NCBI GenBank assembly: GCA_016778895.1
Contig: JADHOR010000019.1
Coordinates: 1-33,409 of the forward strand
DNA length: 33,409 bases
DNA from: Candidatus Puniceispirillum sp.
GTDB lineage: Bacteria; Pseudomonadota; Alphaproteobacteria; Puniceispirillales; Puniceispirillaceae
Direction: 5' to 3'
Below are positions 24,578 through 33,332 of the stretch, piece by piece (the stretch's first letter is position 1; each line of letters starts with the position of its first letter). The notes under the pieces were generated by a model, which did no database searches, was not told the DNA's origin, and saw nothing but the letters and a program-made list of their open reading frames with translations. Position numbers and translations under genes: made by a program.

Positions 24578-25113
24578 AGCATATAAAGCAGGCTGACATC
24601 AATCATGAATGAGATGCCAATAAAGGCAGCCGCCACCCAGCCACCTTTGCCAACAATATCGCGGCCAACCCGCCAAAGCCAGTAGCAGGTCCAGACCGCC
24701 ACCGGCAATATCATGATAAGTAAAGACTGATCGTCAGTCATCACGACAAGGCTTTGGATGATGCCGCCAAGCAGCTGTTGCAGATTTTCAATCCACAGAA
24801 ACGGCACGACAAAGGGCAATAGCTTGGCTGGCCGGCCAAGTGCCCGCAATAGAACATTTATCATTAGAACCAGCAGAACAATACCGATCACATGAAGCAG
24901 TATTGCTGCAAAAAACAGGCCAGGCGTGCTATCAAGCCCCGGATAGATGGTCACCAGAACGGTAAAGACAACTGACGCGGCAATGGCTTGCCACAAACCG
25001 GATGGGGTCGCATCATAACTGCCGATTGCTGGCCGCCGACCAACCATCACAAGCAGCGTTGTGCGCACCATTAATAACAGGCTGGATGGTGATAGATCAG
25101 GCCATGATGCCAT
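24547..25113 (-). CDS. Small polytopic inner-membrane protein of unknown function
   Basis: I do not recognise a specific family. The 188-residue product has about five hydrophobic helices: roughly residues 41-58, 65-90, 97-123, 130-147 and 158-178. It has few charged residues outside short loops, no cleavable signal peptide and no obvious catalytic motif. The first 40 residues are amphipathic, with MVRTTLLVMVGRRPAIGSYDATPSGLW preceding the first helix. A loose Yip1-like resemblance is possible but unproven. Its ATG directly follows the dapE stop with no intervening base, so it is probably translated by reinitiation after dapE. Its 3' end overlaps that of truA by 31 bases on the other strand. 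Confidence 0.75.
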   Translation of the reverse strand: MASWPDLSPSSLLLMVRTTLLVMVGRRPAIGSYDATPSGLWQAIAASVVFTVLVTIYPGLDSTPGLFFAAILLHVIGIVLLVLMINVLLRALGRPAKLLPFVVPFLWIENLQQLLGGIIQSLVVMTDDQSLLIMILPVAVWTCYWLWRVGRDIVGKGGWVAAAFIGISFMIDVSLLYMLQSRLPAIGG

Positions 25114-26256
25114 TTATGATTCGCCCTCAAAAAAACGAACCAGCATTTGATGATAGATTTTGGCAAGCTGGTCAATATCAGCCGAATCAACATATTCATC
25201 AATTTGGTGCATGGTCTGGCCAACAAGGCCAAATTCTGCAACCGGACAGATTGTGGTAATGAAGCGGGCATCAGACGTGCCACCGCTGGTCGACAGGGTC
25301 GGTGTTTGGCCGGTTACTGCCAAGATTGCGTCCTGCATCAATTCGGTTAGCCTGCCGGCAGGGGTTACAAAAGGCAATGCCGAGACACGCCAATTCGCCG
25401 TCCACTGGCCGCCGATGCGATCAAAATGTTCTTCCAGCCATTCAATTAGATCTTCAGATTTATGCTCGGTATTAAACCGGATATTAAACCTCGCCTCAAC
25501 CGTGGCCGGGATCACATTGCCAACCTCATTGCCGGTATCAATGCTGGTCACATTCGCAGTTGACGGGTCAAAATAATCATTACCACCATCAAGTGCAGTG
25601 CCATTCACTGGTGCCAGCATTGCCAGCAGGCGGGTGATCGGATTATCCGCCAGATGCGGATAGGCAACATGGCCCTGCACCCCATCAACCCGCAAATGAC
25701 ACGATAGGCTGCCACGGCGGCCATTTTTGATCACATCACCAAGACGAGCCAGATTGGTTGGCTCGCCAACGACACAGATATCAGGGACCTGATCATTCGC
25801 TTTCAGCCATTCAACCATTTTGACCGTGCCAAAATTGGCATCACCTTCTTCATCGCCGGTAATGATCATACTAATTGAGCCGGCTTGTTCTGCAGCGTCA
25901 AACATTTCCGCTGCGGCAACAAAGGCAGCAACCCCACCTTTCATGTCGGCCGCTCCACGGCCATATAGCCTTCCATCAACAAGCGCACCGCCAAATGGGT
26001 CTTGTTGCCATTGCGTGATATCGCCAACCGGCACAACATCAGTATGACCGGCAAAGGCGAAATGCGGGCCATCGGTGCCACGGCGAGCAAACAGATTATC
26101 AATCCGCTTTTCACCACTGCCAAATGGCAACCGGCTACATTCAAAACCCAGCTTGTCCAATTCATCCTGCAACAGATCAAGCGCACCGCCCTCAGCCGGC
26201 GTAACCGACGGACAGCGCACAAGCTTCTGAGCAAGTTGAATAGCATAGGAAGACAT
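25114..26256 (-). CDS. dapE: Succinyl-diaminopimelate desuccinylase
   Basis: DapE is the M20-family zinc hydrolase that releases succinate from N-succinyl-LL-diaminopimelate in the lysine and peptidoglycan pathway. In the 380-residue protein, zinc ligands and catalytic residues are visible at His71 (FAGHTDVVPVGD), Asp104 (GRGAADMKGG) and Glu136-Glu137 (TGDEEGDA). A late His in GLVGQTMHQIDEYV is present, and TLSTSGGTSDARF is typical of the dimer-forming DapE class. It follows dapD by four bases and leads directly into the small membrane-protein gene. There is no strong ribosome-binding site, consistent with coupling to dapD. Confidence 0.97.
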   Translation of the reverse strand: MSSYAIQLAQKLVRCPSVTPAEGGALDLLQDELDKLGFECSRLPFGSGEKRIDNLFARRGTDGPHFAFAGHTDVVPVGDITQWQQDPFGGALVDGRLYGRGAADMKGGVAAFVAAAEMFDAAEQAGSISMIITGDEEGDANFGTVKMVEWLKANDQVPDICVVGEPTNLARLGDVIKNGRRGSLSCHLRVDGVQGHVAYPHLADNPITRLLAMLAPVNGTALDGGNDYFDPSTANVTSIDTGNEVGNVIPATVEARFNIRFNTEHKSEDLIEWLEEHFDRIGGQWTANWRVSALPFVTPAGRLTELMQDAILAVTGQTPTLSTSGGTSDARFITTICPVAEFGLVGQTMHQIDEYVDSADIDQLAKIYHQMLVRFFEGES

Positions 26257-26260
26257 TGAC

Positions 26261-27121
26261 TTAATCTCTCAAAAGATCATTCACAGATGTCTTGGCACGG
26301 GTCTTTTCGTCGACCTTCTTGATGATAACCGCACAATAAAGTGACGGACCGGGTGATCCATCGGCCAACGGCTTGCCCGAAAGGCTACCCGGCACAACGA
26401 CTGAATAAGCTGGGACGCGGCCAATATAAACCTCACCTGTTACCCGATCGACAATTTTTGTCGACGCACCGATAAAAACACCCATCGACAGCACCGCGCC
26501 AGTTTCCACGACGACACCTTCAACGACTTCGGAACGCGCGCCGATAAAGCAATCATCCTCGATAATGACCGGGCCAGCCTGAAGCGGCTCAAGAACCCCA
26601 CCAATGCCTGCACCACCTGAAAGATGCACATTCTTGCCGATCTGTGCACAGGAACCGACGGTTGCCCATGTATCAACCATCGTGCCGCTGCCAACATAGG
26701 CGCCAAGGTTAACAAAGCTTGGCATCAAAACAGCATTTGGCGCGATAAATGCCGAATGGCGGACAATACAACCAGGAACCGCACGGAAACCGGCATCACG
26801 GAACCGCGCTTCATCCCATCCACTAAATTTCGGCGGCACCTTATCCCACCAGACTGACTCACCAGCACCCTCATAGATAGTGCCGCTTGGGATGGTTTGC
26901 ATATCATTAAGACGGAATGACAAAAGCACCGCTTTTTTTAGCCATTGGTTAACCTGCCATTGGTGATTGCCCAGCGGCTCGGCAACGCGTGCCGCGCCGG
27001 AATCAAGCATCGCAAGTGCCGCGTCAACAGCGTCACGCACCGCCCCTTTGGTTGCCGCTGTTACGGTGTCTCGATTATCCCATGCAGCATTGATTTCGGT
27101 TTCAAGTTGCGCCAAGTCCAT
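26261..27121 (-). CDS. dapD: 2,3,4,5-tetrahydropyridine-2,6-dicarboxylate N-succinyltransferase
   Basis: DapD succinylates tetrahydrodipicolinate, the step before transamination and DapE. The 286-residue protein has an N-terminal helical domain and then the left-handed beta-helix of hexapeptide repeats (from about residue 115: [44 protein letters not shown]). [35 protein letters not shown] follows, and then a C-terminal beta-strand region. AAGGAGAG lies just upstream of the ATG, one of the best ribosome-binding sites in the window. A 134-base gap separates it from the nucleotidase gene upstream, so it may have its own promoter. Confidence 0.97.
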   Translation of the reverse strand: MDLAQLETEINAAWDNRDTVTAATKGAVRDAVDAALAMLDSGAARVAEPLGNHQWQVNQWLKKAVLLSFRLNDMQTIPSGTIYEGAGESVWWDKVPPKFSGWDEARFRDAGFRAVPGCIVRHSAFIAPNAVLMPSFVNLGAYVGSGTMVDTWATVGSCAQIGKNVHLSGGAGIGGVLEPLQAGPVIIEDDCFIGARSEVVEGVVVETGAVLSMGVFIGASTKIVDRVTGEVYIGRVPAYSVVVPGSLSGKPLADGSPGPSLYCAVIIKKVDEKTRAKTSVNDLLRD

Positions 27122-27255
27122 TCTTTTCTCTCCTTGCTTTTGAAAGGCCAGCCACCCTTCATCATCCTTATAGCTGTTACCGGCTCATGCGTCCATGACA
27201 GCATAAATGAACTGCGTTAATAAACCAGCTGGCGCTTCTAATCGGTGCTTATCTC

Positions 27256-27930
27256 TTACCTGCCAAGCGCAAGCGACCGCAAAAACCCTTTCAGATCATC
27301 GGCTTTATGATGCACAAATGGTTCATCAGAGCCGCGATTTGCCCATTCAATGTCGCTTGCCAGCCAGACTGTGCGCATACCCAGTGCCGCCGCCGGCCGA
27401 AGATTGGCTGCCATATCTTCGATCATAACGGCGCCATTCGGATCAATGCCGGTTTGCTGCAAAAAACAGTCAAACGCATATTGATCCGGCTTGGGGATAT
27501 AATCTGCGGCGACAATATCAAAAATCTTATCAAAATGATGCCGTACACCATAAGCGGATAGAATATTCTCTGCGTGTGGAACGGTGCCGTTGGTAAAGAT
27601 ATGTTTCCGGCCGGGTAGGGCCGCCAGCATTGCATCCAATTCATCGTCATGAGCCAGATCGCTGACATCAATATCATGGACGTAATCAAGGTAAACTTTA
27701 GGCTGAATGTTTTCTTCGCTCATCATACCGCGCATGGTCGTTCCATAGCGATGGAACAGATCCTTTTGAATCACCCGCGCATCATCAGCGGGAACATTAT
27801 AATGCGCCGCAACGAATTCGGTAATCCGTACCGATACACGACGAAACAAGTTCGTCTTCGCCGGATAGATCGTATTATCCAGATCAAAAACCCAATCGCC
27901 GATTGAATCAGTTGGAAAAGCAGCGGTCAT
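27256..27930 (-). CDS. HAD-family pyrimidine 5'-nucleotidase (SDT1-like)
   Basis: The 224-residue HAD hydrolase has motif I FDLDNTIYP (Asp16, Asp18), motif II FTNGT, a lysine near YIPKPDQYAF and motif III MIEDMAANLRPA. The helical cap contains RYGTTMRGMM, typical of the SDT1-type nucleotidases that dephosphorylate UMP and CMP. It lies between argB and dapD, 33 bases after argB; this placement is common in Alphaproteobacteria although no pathway link is obvious. Phosphatase activity on pyrimidine nucleotides is inferred from the subfamily and could extend to other small phosphates. Confidence 0.87.
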   Translation of the reverse strand: MTAAFPTDSIGDWVFDLDNTIYPAKTNLFRRVSVRITEFVAAHYNVPADDARVIQKDLFHRYGTTMRGMMSEENIQPKVYLDYVHDIDVSDLAHDDELDAMLAALPGRKHIFTNGTVPHAENILSAYGVRHHFDKIFDIVAADYIPKPDQYAFDCFLQQTGIDPNGAVMIEDMAANLRPAAALGMRTVWLASDIEWANRGSDEPFVHHKADDLKGFLRSLALGR

Positions 27931-27963
27931 AACGGTTATCGTTCTTTCTTAAAAAAATCAGAT

Positions 27964-28872
27964 TTAATCGGCAGTGATGATGGTACCCATACCATGTTCA
28001 GTGAACAGCTCGACCAGCAAGGCGTGTGGCGCGCGGCCATCCATAATAACAGCGCCTTCAGCACCGCCCTGCACCGCGTCGATGCAGGTCTCGACCTTGG
28101 GGATCATCCCGCCTGAAACCGTGCCATCATGGATCAACGCTTCAGCCTCGCTAATCTTAAGACTGCTGATCAATTTGCCATTCTTATCCAGGACTCCCTG
28201 AACATCGGTCAGCATCAACATTCGTTTTGCGTTCAGCGCCGCGGCGATTGCGCCGGCAGCAGTATCGGCATTGATGTTGTAGGTCTTACCATCCTCGCCA
28301 TTACCAACTGGTGCAACCACCGGAATAATATTATGCGCCATCAGCGCGTTCAGCACGGTCACATCAACATGCGCCGGCTCGCCAACAAAGCCAAGATCAA
28401 CCGCCTGCTGGATTGCGCTATCATTACTTTTTGAGACTGCCATTAATTTACGGGCGGTGATAAGACCACCGTCTTTTCCCGAAACCCCGACCGCGCGTCC
28501 CCCGGCACTGGCAATCGCTGCAACAAGCGCCTTATTGATGCCGCCAGCAAGCACCATCTCAACAACCGAAATGGTTGCCTCATCAGTTACACGCAGACCG
28601 TCAACAAAGCTGGACTCGATTTTCAGTTTCTTCAGCATATCACCAATCTGTGGGCCGCCGCCATGCACAACGACCGGCCGTGCGCCTACCTGATCAAGTA
28701 GCGCAATATCGGCGGCAAAGGCGTTTACATAATCTGCCTTGCCCATCGCATGACCGCCGAATTTAATCAGAATGGTTTTGCCGGAATAGCGACGCATATA
28801 AGGGAGCGCCTCAACAAGCATCCCGGTTTTGGCAAGCAGATCAATTTGCACCTGGTCGGCTGAGTTTTCCAT
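27964..28872 (-). CDS. argB: Acetylglutamate kinase
   Basis: ArgB phosphorylates N-acetylglutamate, the usual control point of arginine synthesis. The 302-residue protein shows [10 protein letters not shown] (Lys37), [13 protein letters not shown] (from residue 69), [42 protein letters not shown], and [11 protein letters not shown]. The ATG at 28872 is preceded by AAAGG; an upstream in-frame codon at 28938 would add 22 residues not found in the family. The N-terminal helix ([21 protein letters not shown]) matches the arginine-sensitive hexameric enzymes, so feedback inhibition is likely. A GATAAT box with a TTGCGC 16 bases upstream lies in the 146-base gap before it. Confidence 0.96.
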   Translation of the reverse strand: MENSADQVQIDLLAKTGMLVEALPYMRRYSGKTILIKFGGHAMGKADYVNAFAADIALLDQVGARPVVVHGGGPQIGDMLKKLKIESSFVDGLRVTDEATISVVEMVLAGGINKALVAAIASAGGRAVGVSGKDGGLITARKLMAVSKSNDSAIQQAVDLGFVGEPAHVDVTVLNALMAHNIIPVVAPVGNGEDGKTYNINADTAAGAIAAALNAKRMLMLTDVQGVLDKNGKLISSLKISEAEALIHDGTVSGGMIPKVETCIDAVQGGAEGAVIMDGRAPHALLVELFTEHGMGTIITAD

Positions 28873-29018
28873 CTTAATAGCCTTTAAAGTACGGCCCGTC
28901 CGAGGCCGGATTTTATAGAAAAAGGACGCAGTTGCCACAGGCGCACCACATATACACCGCGGTGATTATCGGCAATCCGGCCAATTGCGCAATAGCTTGA
29001 CGCAATTTAATTCGGTTT

Positions 29019-29702
29019 TCAGCGCAAAGCTGGATTATGACCATTTTTAGGCAAGGCAAAGCCTGTCAGATGTGCCCGCAAGGCTTCGATTCCGGTGCCA
29101 TCCTCAGATGAGGTAACAAACAGCTCCGGATAAGCCGCAACATATTTGCTGATTTTAGTTTGAGTGTCCCGACAAACCTTTGCCAGGGCTTCGGATTTCT
29201 GTTTATCTGCCTTGGTAATGACCACCGCCCAAGACACTGCCGTTTCATCTAGCAGAGCCATAATCTCGTGATCGGTCGGGCCAATACCGCGGCGGCTATC
29301 AATCAGCAAAAACACCCGCTGCAGCGATGGCCGGCCAGCAAGATATTTTCGCGTCAGTGTCGTCCATGCTTTGATGTCGGCCTTTGGCGCTGACGCATAT
29401 CCATAGCCCGGCAAATCAACCAATTGCAGCCGGTCCGCCAAATTGAAAAAAATCAATTGCCGGGTACGCCCGGGGGTTTGTGACGTGCGGGCCAGCATCC
29501 GCCTGCCGGTCAGGCCATTGACCAGCGATGATTTGCCAACATTTGAACGACCTGCAAAGCATATTTCCGGCAAGGTCACCGGCGGTAGTGCCTTCATGTT
29601 ATTGGCGGCGGCAATGAAATCACACTGGCCAGCAAATAAAAGGCGGCCAGACTCAATTACACTGGCTAGCTGCTCTTCGCCACTTGTTTCATGATATACC
29701 AT
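29019..29702 (-). CDS. engB: Ribosome biogenesis GTP-binding protein YsxC/EngB
   Basis: This GTPase is needed for assembly of the large ribosomal subunit. From the chosen start the protein is 227 residues with G1 GRSNVGKSS (about 51-59), RTSQTPGRTRQL (switch I), G3 DLPGYGYA (about 96-103), and G4 TKAD (163-166). ATG 29702 lies inside the 3' end of yidC, overlapping by 37 bases. The frame stays open to 29885, but that portion is only the antiparallel reading of yidC codons and is not family-like. No good Shine-Dalgarno sequence precedes 29702, so coupling to yidC translation is likely. Confidence 0.93.
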   Translation of the reverse strand: MVYHETSGEEQLASVIESGRLLFAGQCDFIAAANNMKALPPVTLPEICFAGRSNVGKSSLVNGLTGRRMLARTSQTPGRTRQLIFFNLADRLQLVDLPGYGYASAPKADIKAWTTLTRKYLAGRPSLQRVFLLIDSRRGIGPTDHEIMALLDETAVSWAVVITKADKQKSEALAKVCRDTQTKISKYVAAYPELFVTSSEDGTGIEALRAHLTGFALPKNGHNPALR

Positions 29703-31423
29703 TGCTGCGCCATTGAAAGGAGGTTGTTCCATGTCCAGTAGATCACCAAACCAGCCGGAAAAGTAGCTAATAGGAATGTGAAGAAAACGGGCATCCATTG
29801 GAATATCTTGGCTTGTATCGGGTCCGGCGGCGCTGGGTTCAACCGCATTTGCAGAAACATTGATATGCCCATGAAAATAGGCCAAAGGCCTAGCTGCAGG
29901 AACGGGGGTAGAAAATCGACTGAATAAGGAAGCAATCCGAAAATATTAAAAATTGATGTCGGGTCAGGCGCCGACAAATCAGCAACCCAACCAAAAAATG
30001 GCGCATGGCGCATTTCTATAGTTACGAACAGCACCTTATAAAGCGCAAAGAAAACCGGTATCTGTAACAGAACAGGTAAACAGCCCGCTGCCGGATTCAC
30101 TTTTTCCGCCTTGTAGAGAGCCATCATTTCCTGATTTAAGCGCATCCGGTCATCACCAAAACGTTCGCGAAGGGACTGTAATTTTGGCGTTAGAATCCGC
30201 ATTTTTGCCATTGATCTGTATGATTTATTGGCCAGCGGAAAGAATGCCAGCTTGATCACCACTGTAAAGGCAAGAGTCGCAACCCCAAAATTTCCAAACA
30301 GCTGGAACAGATAGTCAAGTGCATAGAAGAATGGCTTAGTCAGGAAATAGAACCAGCCAAAATCAATCGCTAGATCAAAATTTGGAATGCCCATCTCTTC
30401 CTTGTAAAAATCGAGCAGCGCAACTTTCTTGGCACCCGCAAACAGTCGGCCTTGAGTGCTGACCGCAGACCCCGCTGCTAGTGTTAGCCCCCTATTATCG
30501 ATGTAATCAACTTGATACCGGTCGGCAGTACCGGGCAAAGTCTGAAAGCTGTATGTGTATTTTTCCTGCTGCGATGGCAATAGAGCGGCCAGCCAATATT
30601 TGTCAGTAATGCCAATCCAGCCACCAGTGCCCTCCGGGGTAACCGTAATACCGCCAGCAGCCGCGTCTTTCAAGTCAGAGTAATCTTCTTCTTTGAGGGT
30701 TTCGTCAAACACCCCAAGCGGGCCTTCATGCAAAATATAGATACCGCTTGTTGGCGGCGTCCCCTGACGACGGACCAGACCAAACGGATACATCGTGATC
30801 GCGTTGCCTAGCGTGCTGGTGACAGTATCATCATAAGTAATCAGATAATCATCATTTATCGAAATTTTCCGCGTAAACTCTAATCCCTTGCCATTATTCC
30901 AACGCAATGTCACCGGGCTTGACGGCGACAATAGATCACGATCAGAACTCCACAAGGTTTGTGCCGAAGGCATAGGCTGATCAGCATCCGAGCTTGCCCA
31001 GCCGAATTCGGCAAAAAACGGCGCCTTGGAACTGGTCTTCTTAAAGAAATGAATATTGTCAGACTCGCTGTCCAGCGTCTCCCGATAGCTTGTCAGGATA
31101 ATATCGTCAATGCGTGCACCCTGCAGTGAAAACGATCCTTGGACCAGCGATGCATCAATGGTGATCCGCTTAGCGTTATCACCAGTGGTAATTTCCTGCA
31201 CGGTCATGCCGGGCGTTGGGTTTGCCACGTTGCCATTGCTAGCAATTGTTGGCGTACCCGCAGCAATATCGGCTTCGCGTTTGGTCGCTTGCTGCTCAGC
31301 AATCAGGGCTTGCTGTGCCTGTTCCTTTTCGATTTCGGGCTGAATGACAAATATCTGCCAGCCAAATAAGACAGCCATTGACAGCGCAACAGCCAGAATC
31401 AGATTACGATTTTCGGGAGTCAT
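29666..31423 (-). CDS. yidC: Membrane protein insertase YidC
   Basis: YidC inserts and folds inner-membrane proteins, alone or with SecYEG. The 585-residue protein has an N-terminal signal-anchor helix (about 6-26) and a large periplasmic P1 beta-domain up to about 350. The conserved five-helix insertase core starts at FGWFYFLTKPFFYALDYLF. A cytoplasmic hairpin follows (YRSMAKMRILTPKLQSLRERFGDDRMRLNQEMMALYK), then NPAAGCLPVLLQIPVFFALYKVLF and the last helices ending in the WNNLLSMAQQW signature. AGGTTAGGTG precedes the ATG. It lies between yidD and engB in the rpmH gene string. Confidence 0.98.
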   Translation of the reverse strand: MTPENRNLILAVALSMAVLFGWQIFVIQPEIEKEQAQQALIAEQQATKREADIAAGTPTIASNGNVANPTPGMTVQEITTGDNAKRITIDASLVQGSFSLQGARIDDIILTSYRETLDSESDNIHFFKKTSSKAPFFAEFGWASSDADQPMPSAQTLWSSDRDLLSPSSPVTLRWNNGKGLEFTRKISINDDYLITYDDTVTSTLGNAITMYPFGLVRRQGTPPTSGIYILHEGPLGVFDETLKEEDYSDLKDAAAGGITVTPEGTGGWIGITDKYWLAALLPSQQEKYTYSFQTLPGTADRYQVDYIDNRGLTLAAGSAVSTQGRLFAGAKKVALLDFYKEEMGIPNFDLAIDFGWFYFLTKPFFYALDYLFQLFGNFGVATLAFTVVIKLAFFPLANKSYRSMAKMRILTPKLQSLRERFGDDRMRLNQEMMALYKAEKVNPAAGCLPVLLQIPVFFALYKVLFVTIEMRHAPFFGWVADLSAPDPTSIFNIFGLLPYSVDFLPPFLQLGLWPIFMGISMFLQMRLNPAPPDPIQAKIFQWMPVFFTFLLATFPAGLVIYWTWNNLLSMAQQWYIMKQVAKSS

Positions 31424-31434
31424 TCACCTAACCT

Positions 31435-31725
31435 TTAATTTTTGGCATTCCTATTTTCAACGGTCGTTTGTCCGTTCAATAATTCGGGCACTGGATCAAC
31501 CTTTGGTTCAGCCCAAGGGTGGCAGCGCAGAATACGTTTTAGCGCATAGTTAGATCCATGCAAGGGTCCATGTCGGATTACTGCATCTTTCGCATATTGC
31601 GAGCAGGTTGGCAAATGCCGGCAATTCGCCCCCAAAAGCGGCGAGATCAGCAGGCGATACGCGCCGATCAGCCCAAGCAACAGCTTTACCGCAGCATTAT
31701 GCAGAAAAGCGCCAGCCCGGCTCAT
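31435..31725 (-). CDS. yidD: Membrane protein insertion efficiency factor YidD
   Basis: This 96-residue protein contains the family core: [49 protein letters not shown], with the conserved Cys pair and final CHPW. YidD is a small amphipathic inner-membrane-associated protein that assists YidC-dependent insertion. Its start overlaps the rnpA stop (ATGA) and yidC follows after 11 bases. The C-terminal 20 residues are variable, as usual. Confidence 0.95.
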   Translation of the reverse strand: MSRAGAFLHNAAVKLLLGLIGAYRLLISPLLGANCRHLPTCSQYAKDAVIRHGPLHGSNYALKRILRCHPWAEPKVDPVPELLNGQTTVENRNAKN

Positions 31726-32087
31726 GACTGTGCCTTTGGAAGTGGTGCTGATTTGGCAGCAATGGCGCGATGCAGGTAGCGAACCGCCTTTTCAAGCCCC
31801 TGCCCCATCTCTTGCCAGTTCGCAGTCGCCGTGTCATGGCGCGCAATCAGCACGTAATCCATACCCGGCTTGGCAAGCCGTGACAAATGCTCACGCGCCA
31901 GAGCGCGCATACGACGGCGCGCCCGATTACGGGTGACGGCATTACCAATTTTTTTCGTAGCAGTGAGCCCGATCCGCCATTCATCCGATTCGTACGAGAC
32001 GGCTTGGATCACTAGGCCCCGAGCAAGGGCTTTTTCGCCCTTAGAACGCGCCGCGATAAACCCGGCACGTGACGGTATGGTTTTCAT
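31722..32087 (-). CDS. rnpA: Ribonuclease P protein component
   Basis: RnpA is the basic protein that binds the catalytic RNase P RNA and helps mature tRNA 5' ends. The 121-residue product has the N-terminal [19 protein letters not shown] strand and the RNR motif in [24 protein letters not shown], followed by DYVLIAR. Two starts compete: ATG 32087, used here, and GTG 32096, which adds three residues and has AAGGA 12 bases upstream. It is preceded by rpmH (the usual neighbour) and overlaps yidD by four bases. Homology is clear from the RNR motif and position. Confidence 0.93.
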   Translation of the reverse strand: MKTIPSRAGFIAARSKGEKALARGLVIQAVSYESDEWRIGLTATKKIGNAVTRNRARRRMRALAREHLSRLAKPGMDYVLIARHDTATANWQEMGQGLEKAVRYLHRAIAAKSAPLPKAQS

Positions 32088-32123
32088 CTCAGACACCAGA
32101 AACAGGTATCCTTCAAAACGTAT

Positions 32124-32258
32124 TTACGCTGAGAGGCGCGCACGACCTTTTGCACGACGAGCTTGGATAACCCGGCGACCACCAACGGTGGCCATACGTG
32201 AACGGAAACCGTGACGGCGCTTGCGAACCAATACGCTAGGCTGATAGGTGCGTTTCAT
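32124..32258 (-). CDS. rpmH: 50S ribosomal protein L34
   Basis: The 44-residue product reads [20 protein letters not shown] and continues with [24 protein letters not shown], a complete and typical L34. It is highly basic and sits in the large subunit. AAGGAG lies eight bases before the ATG. A strong promoter is predicted about 50 bases upstream, and rnpA follows after 36 bases. Confidence 0.98.
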   Translation of the reverse strand: MKRTYQPSVLVRKRRHGFRSRMATVGGRRVIQARRAKGRARLSA

Positions 32259-32306
32259 CAGAACGCTCCTTTATAACTGTTACTCAACAAAAACCACTGA
32301 GTGCGG

Positions 32307-32335
32307 GGTATAGGCGGCATACTCTTATCTGTCAA
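32307..32335 (-). promoter_or_regulatory. Strong predicted sigma70-type promoter of rpmH
   Basis: On the minus strand TTGACA (32330-32335, perfect) and TATACC (32307-32312) are spaced by exactly 17 bases. The predicted start near 32300 would put an ACTCA/TGAGT hairpin (32282-32302) at the extreme 5' end of the mRNA, which could stabilise it. This is the best promoter match in the window. Confidence 0.75.
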
Positions 32336-32427
32336 TGATGTTTGCACCTGTATGACACGGATTTTGACTTAAAACAGTGGCATTAAAGTGATCAAATGGT
32401 CGCTTAAGCTGCAACGCAGTCTGAATT

Positions 32428-32480
32428 TTTGTCATATTTGGCAAGTTTTGTATGAGTTTGGCACCATTTGCATGAGCAAA
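32428..32480. repeat. Helically phased TTTG repeats upstream of rpmH
   Basis: TTTG occurs at 32437, 32447, 32457 and 32467, exactly every 10 bases, with a further one at 32428 and an inverted CAAA at 32477. Within this, two 20-base units (32437-32456 and 32457-32476) agree at 16 of 20 positions. The block sits about 100 bases upstream of the rpmH -35 box. The remaining sequence of the 309-base gpt-rpmH gap (32259-32567) holds no gene I can support. Confidence 0.7.
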
Positions 32481-32567
32481 CTTGACATAAGTGTCATACG
32501 ATTTAGGCAGAGTTACCAACAGGTGTAAGGTTTTGCGAAAATAGAAAACTTTTCTTCCGGATACCGG

Positions 32568-33047
32568 CTAACGCTGGCCGATAATCGGCGTTGATGGTTG
32601 TGGCTCAAGATCCCACGGAAAGAAAATCCATGTGTCTTGTGAAACTTCAGTGACAAAAGTGTCAACAAGCGGCCGGCCTGCCGGTTTTGCATAAACCGTT
32701 GCCAGATGAGCTCTGGGCATCATGGCTTTTAGGGCTTTCGCCGTCTCGCCAGTATCGACAAGATCATCAACAATCAGCCATCCGTTGCCATCCCCTGCCA
32801 TCGGTGACGGTTTCAAAATATCAAGCTCACCACGCTTGTTACCCGAATAGGACGAGATACAAGCCGTATCGATAAGACGAATTTCTAGTTCACGCGCAAC
32901 AATGGCCGCTGGCACCAGCCCACCGCGTGTGACGGCGATTAACCCTTCAAAGGGGCCAAGCTCAAGCAGGCGCCATGCCAACGCTTTCGAGGTTCGGTGC
33001 AGCTCTTCCCACGACACTGGGAATGATTTGATGCGCGGTTCTGTCAT
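32568..33047 (-). CDS. gpt: Xanthine-guanine phosphoribosyltransferase
   Basis: Gpt salvages xanthine and guanine with PRPP to make XMP and GMP. The 159-residue protein has the GLIAVTRGGLVPAAIVARELEIRLIDT segment, the PRPP-binding WLIVDDLVDTGETAKAL (two adjacent Asp then a third three residues on), and the C-terminal WIFFPWDLEP that is characteristic of XGPRT. Of two in-frame ATGs, 33047 is preferred because AAGGATGG then lies at correct spacing; 33056 would have the SD directly abutting it. A good promoter is predicted 50-80 bases upstream. It is separated from rpmH by 309 bases and is probably monocistronic. Confidence 0.93.
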   Translation of the reverse strand: MTEPRIKSFPVSWEELHRTSKALAWRLLELGPFEGLIAVTRGGLVPAAIVARELEIRLIDTACISSYSGNKRGELDILKPSPMAGDGNGWLIVDDLVDTGETAKALKAMMPRAHLATVYAKPAGRPLVDTFVTEVSQDTWIFFPWDLEPQPSTPIIGQR

Positions 33048-33097
33048 ATTATCCATCCTTGACCAAAAACGAAGGCGCCTGGGCCCGTTGCCGCGCC

Positions 33098-33127
33098 ATC
33101 ATATCTGTTTGACGCAAAAGCTGTAAA
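33098..33127 (-). promoter_or_regulatory. Predicted sigma70-type promoter of gpt
   Basis: On the minus strand TTTACA (33122-33127) and TATGAT (33098-33103), each five of six to consensus, are spaced by 18 bases. The start site would be about 45 bases before the gpt ATG. Confidence 0.6.
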
Positions 33128-33332
33128 GCCAAAGCAAGCTCGACGCTCTTTTTTTGCTATAAGGACTTGAGACCGCCATTATCATCCATAAAAGTCGCCT
33201 CAAAAGAAAGTAGATGAAGAAGGGTGAATATTCACTTGCAAGCACGTCAGGCTTGACCTATGTTCCGGCGTATTGGACGACACTAATGCGCGCCGCTGCA
33301 AAGCGCCGCCTTTTTTGCAAAAAGCCAAGGAT
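33128..33332. other. Intergenic region before tRNA-Arg
   Basis: No convincing gene is visible. Near the tRNA it contains GCGCCGC twice around TGCAAA and a 12-base palindrome TTTTTGCAAAAA. A weak TTGCAA-N17-TATGTT pair around 33237-33265 could serve as the tRNA promoter. A 42-codon ATG frame from 33214 ends inside the tRNA and is treated as spurious. Confidence 0.45.

Noticed and set aside
32325-32519. A 64-codon minus-strand frame in the gpt-rpmH gap
   Set aside because: It runs through the TTTG repeat block and covers the rpmH -35 box; no ribosome-binding site or conserved features are visible.
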